Of a stretch of DNA of 64,000 nucleotides, positions 63,111-64,000 are shown in pieces. Under the pieces are notes generated by a model. It was not told the DNA's origin. It saw only the letters and a list, made by a program, of their open reading frames with translations, and did not search any database. Numbering within the stretch: position 1 is the stretch's first letter; every line of letters starts with the position of its first letter. Both the position numbers and the translations under genes were made by a program. Origin of the DNA: Macrocystis pyrifera (taxonomy: Eukaryota; Sar; Phaeophyceae; Laminariales; Laminariaceae); NCBI GenBank assembly GCA_031763025.1, contig JASSKH010000025.1:10531665-10595664 (forward strand). Direction: 5' to 3'.

Positions 63111-63640
63111 GGAATTACAACACTTTACCTATTCCTGTATACATTTGTCTTCTCGGCATAAATAACAGGTATGCGTTGGGTGTCGTGTCTAAATTTTATT
63201 TCGATTCCCGTGGATACCAGGTCCCCTTCCCCCTAGATTGTACCGCCTCATTACACACAAGTTCAAGGTCAACATAGGTGACTAACTCCGTTCCGTGAAA
63301 CCTCGAGACACCAACCCACCTCGGTGTGCCCTCCACACCACAACCACATAAGAGAGAAACTGCCCGGGGCTCCGCCCCACATTGGCGTCTGCTGGTCTCG
63401 CAACACTTTTTTTTGCTCAACATTTCGGGGTAAATTTTCCCAATTTTTTCGAAAGATGGCCATTGTTCATGGATATTTTTTTCAAGATCGGTTTGGGATT
63501 CCTCTCGGTCGCGCGATTCTGGAGCACTTTGTTCCACGTGTCAATTCTCAAAAGCGACGGAGGAAAAACAGCTACCCCCTTTGGAAAAATTGTTCTGCCT
63601 GGACCATAGTAATGTCACTTCGTTTCTATTGATACTACTA
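63111..63640. other. Unassigned
   Basis: A minus-strand frame 63537-63196 (113 codons) contains a protein-like part (SRFHGTELVTYVDLELVCNE) but no recognised domain. Confidence 0.35.
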
Positions 63641-63702
63641 CCTGCTGGTACTGTTGTTCTGCACCAGGCACGAAGATATCTGGAGGCTAAAGCGGGACCG
63701 AT

Positions 63703-63830
63703 TACACCTGAGTGCGGCAGCCGCACTTATTCCACTTGAGTGCGACAGCCGCATTCAAGTGGGATGATTTTGTGTCTAGAGATAATCACCGCACTTATTA
63801 CGTGGGGCCCCGCACTCAACGGTACCGCAC
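63703..63830. repeat. Cluster of inverted GTGCGG repeats
   Basis: CACTTGAGTGCG..CAGC..CGCATTCAAGTG forms a ~13-bp stem (63730-63762). A second small stem TGCGGCAGCCGCA precedes it, and CCGCACTTATT recurs at about 63790. Possibly ends of small foldback elements. Confidence 0.55.
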
Positions 63831-64000
63831 GTAAGTAGGCTCCCACCGTACTGAAAAATCCGCAGAACAAAGACCGAAAGGCGAAAACGGTGTTCACACT
63901 GAAAGAATTCACGAATGCTTGAAAATATTGTTATAAATTCAAGCTTGCAGACGTCAGCGTACGAGGTACCAGGGAGGGAGGTACAAGGAAGCAAGGATGG

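Overview
The window looks like nuclear DNA of a eukaryote with a repeat-rich, gene-poor genome. Supported exons are short, end at GT/AG splice sites and sit in introns of 0.35 to more than 5 kb. Most of the sequence is interspersed and tandem repeats. There is no operon-like packing, no rRNA and no CRISPR array. A formyltetrahydrofolate deformylase of bacterial-like sequence, a roughly 50% GC background, abundant CAG/CTG runs and GTAC-rich spacers would fit an alga, perhaps a photosynthetic stramenopile such as a brown alga. The taxonomic guess is an inference of low confidence.

Left part (1-12.6 kb, minus strand): a purU-type gene (10-formyl-THF hydrolase) can be assembled from six short exons whose reading phases join correctly, except for one small linker exon that was not found. 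Its catalytic C-terminus lies beyond the left edge. The introns carry a ~1.15 kb Helitron-like element, a TA-target MITE, a 36-bp minisatellite and three related GATCTG-rich segments. Its last visible intron ends in a triplicated 3' splice site.

13-35 kb: repeat country. Four copies of the Helitron-like element with a GC-rich terminal hairpin lie at 2.9, 14.6, 21.8 and 30.9 kb, with an eroded fifth at 59.7-61.1 kb. A tRNA-derived SINE family has copies at 19.7, 25.0, 25.6, 34.9 and 58.8 kb. The cluster at 18.4-21.1 kb is a nest of insertions in which sister repeats preserve the empty sites.

36.1-37.5 kb (plus strand): the one long convincing open reading frame, a nuclear-type protein with a basic signal, an internal duplication and a C-terminal Tudor/Agenet-like domain.

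40-53 kb: eroded coding debris, 240-bp and 490-bp tandem arrays (one carrying a MITE with a preserved empty site), and a 2-kb array built on a 9-bp GATCTGNNN period. 53.4-57.4 kb: a repeat headed by a tRNA-His-like sequence with an encoded CCA, plus a GC-rich Ty3/gypsy-like pol C-terminal remnant. 58.4-64 kb: a telomere-like-repeat family member, a truncated SINE, two probable minus-strand exons of an unidentified gene, an interrupted Helitron-like copy, and a 489-bp TIR element with 5-bp target duplications.

The genes do not form a functional cluster. The value of the window is the purU gene model, the Tudor-like protein, and several mobile-element families whose ends and target duplications can be read directly.
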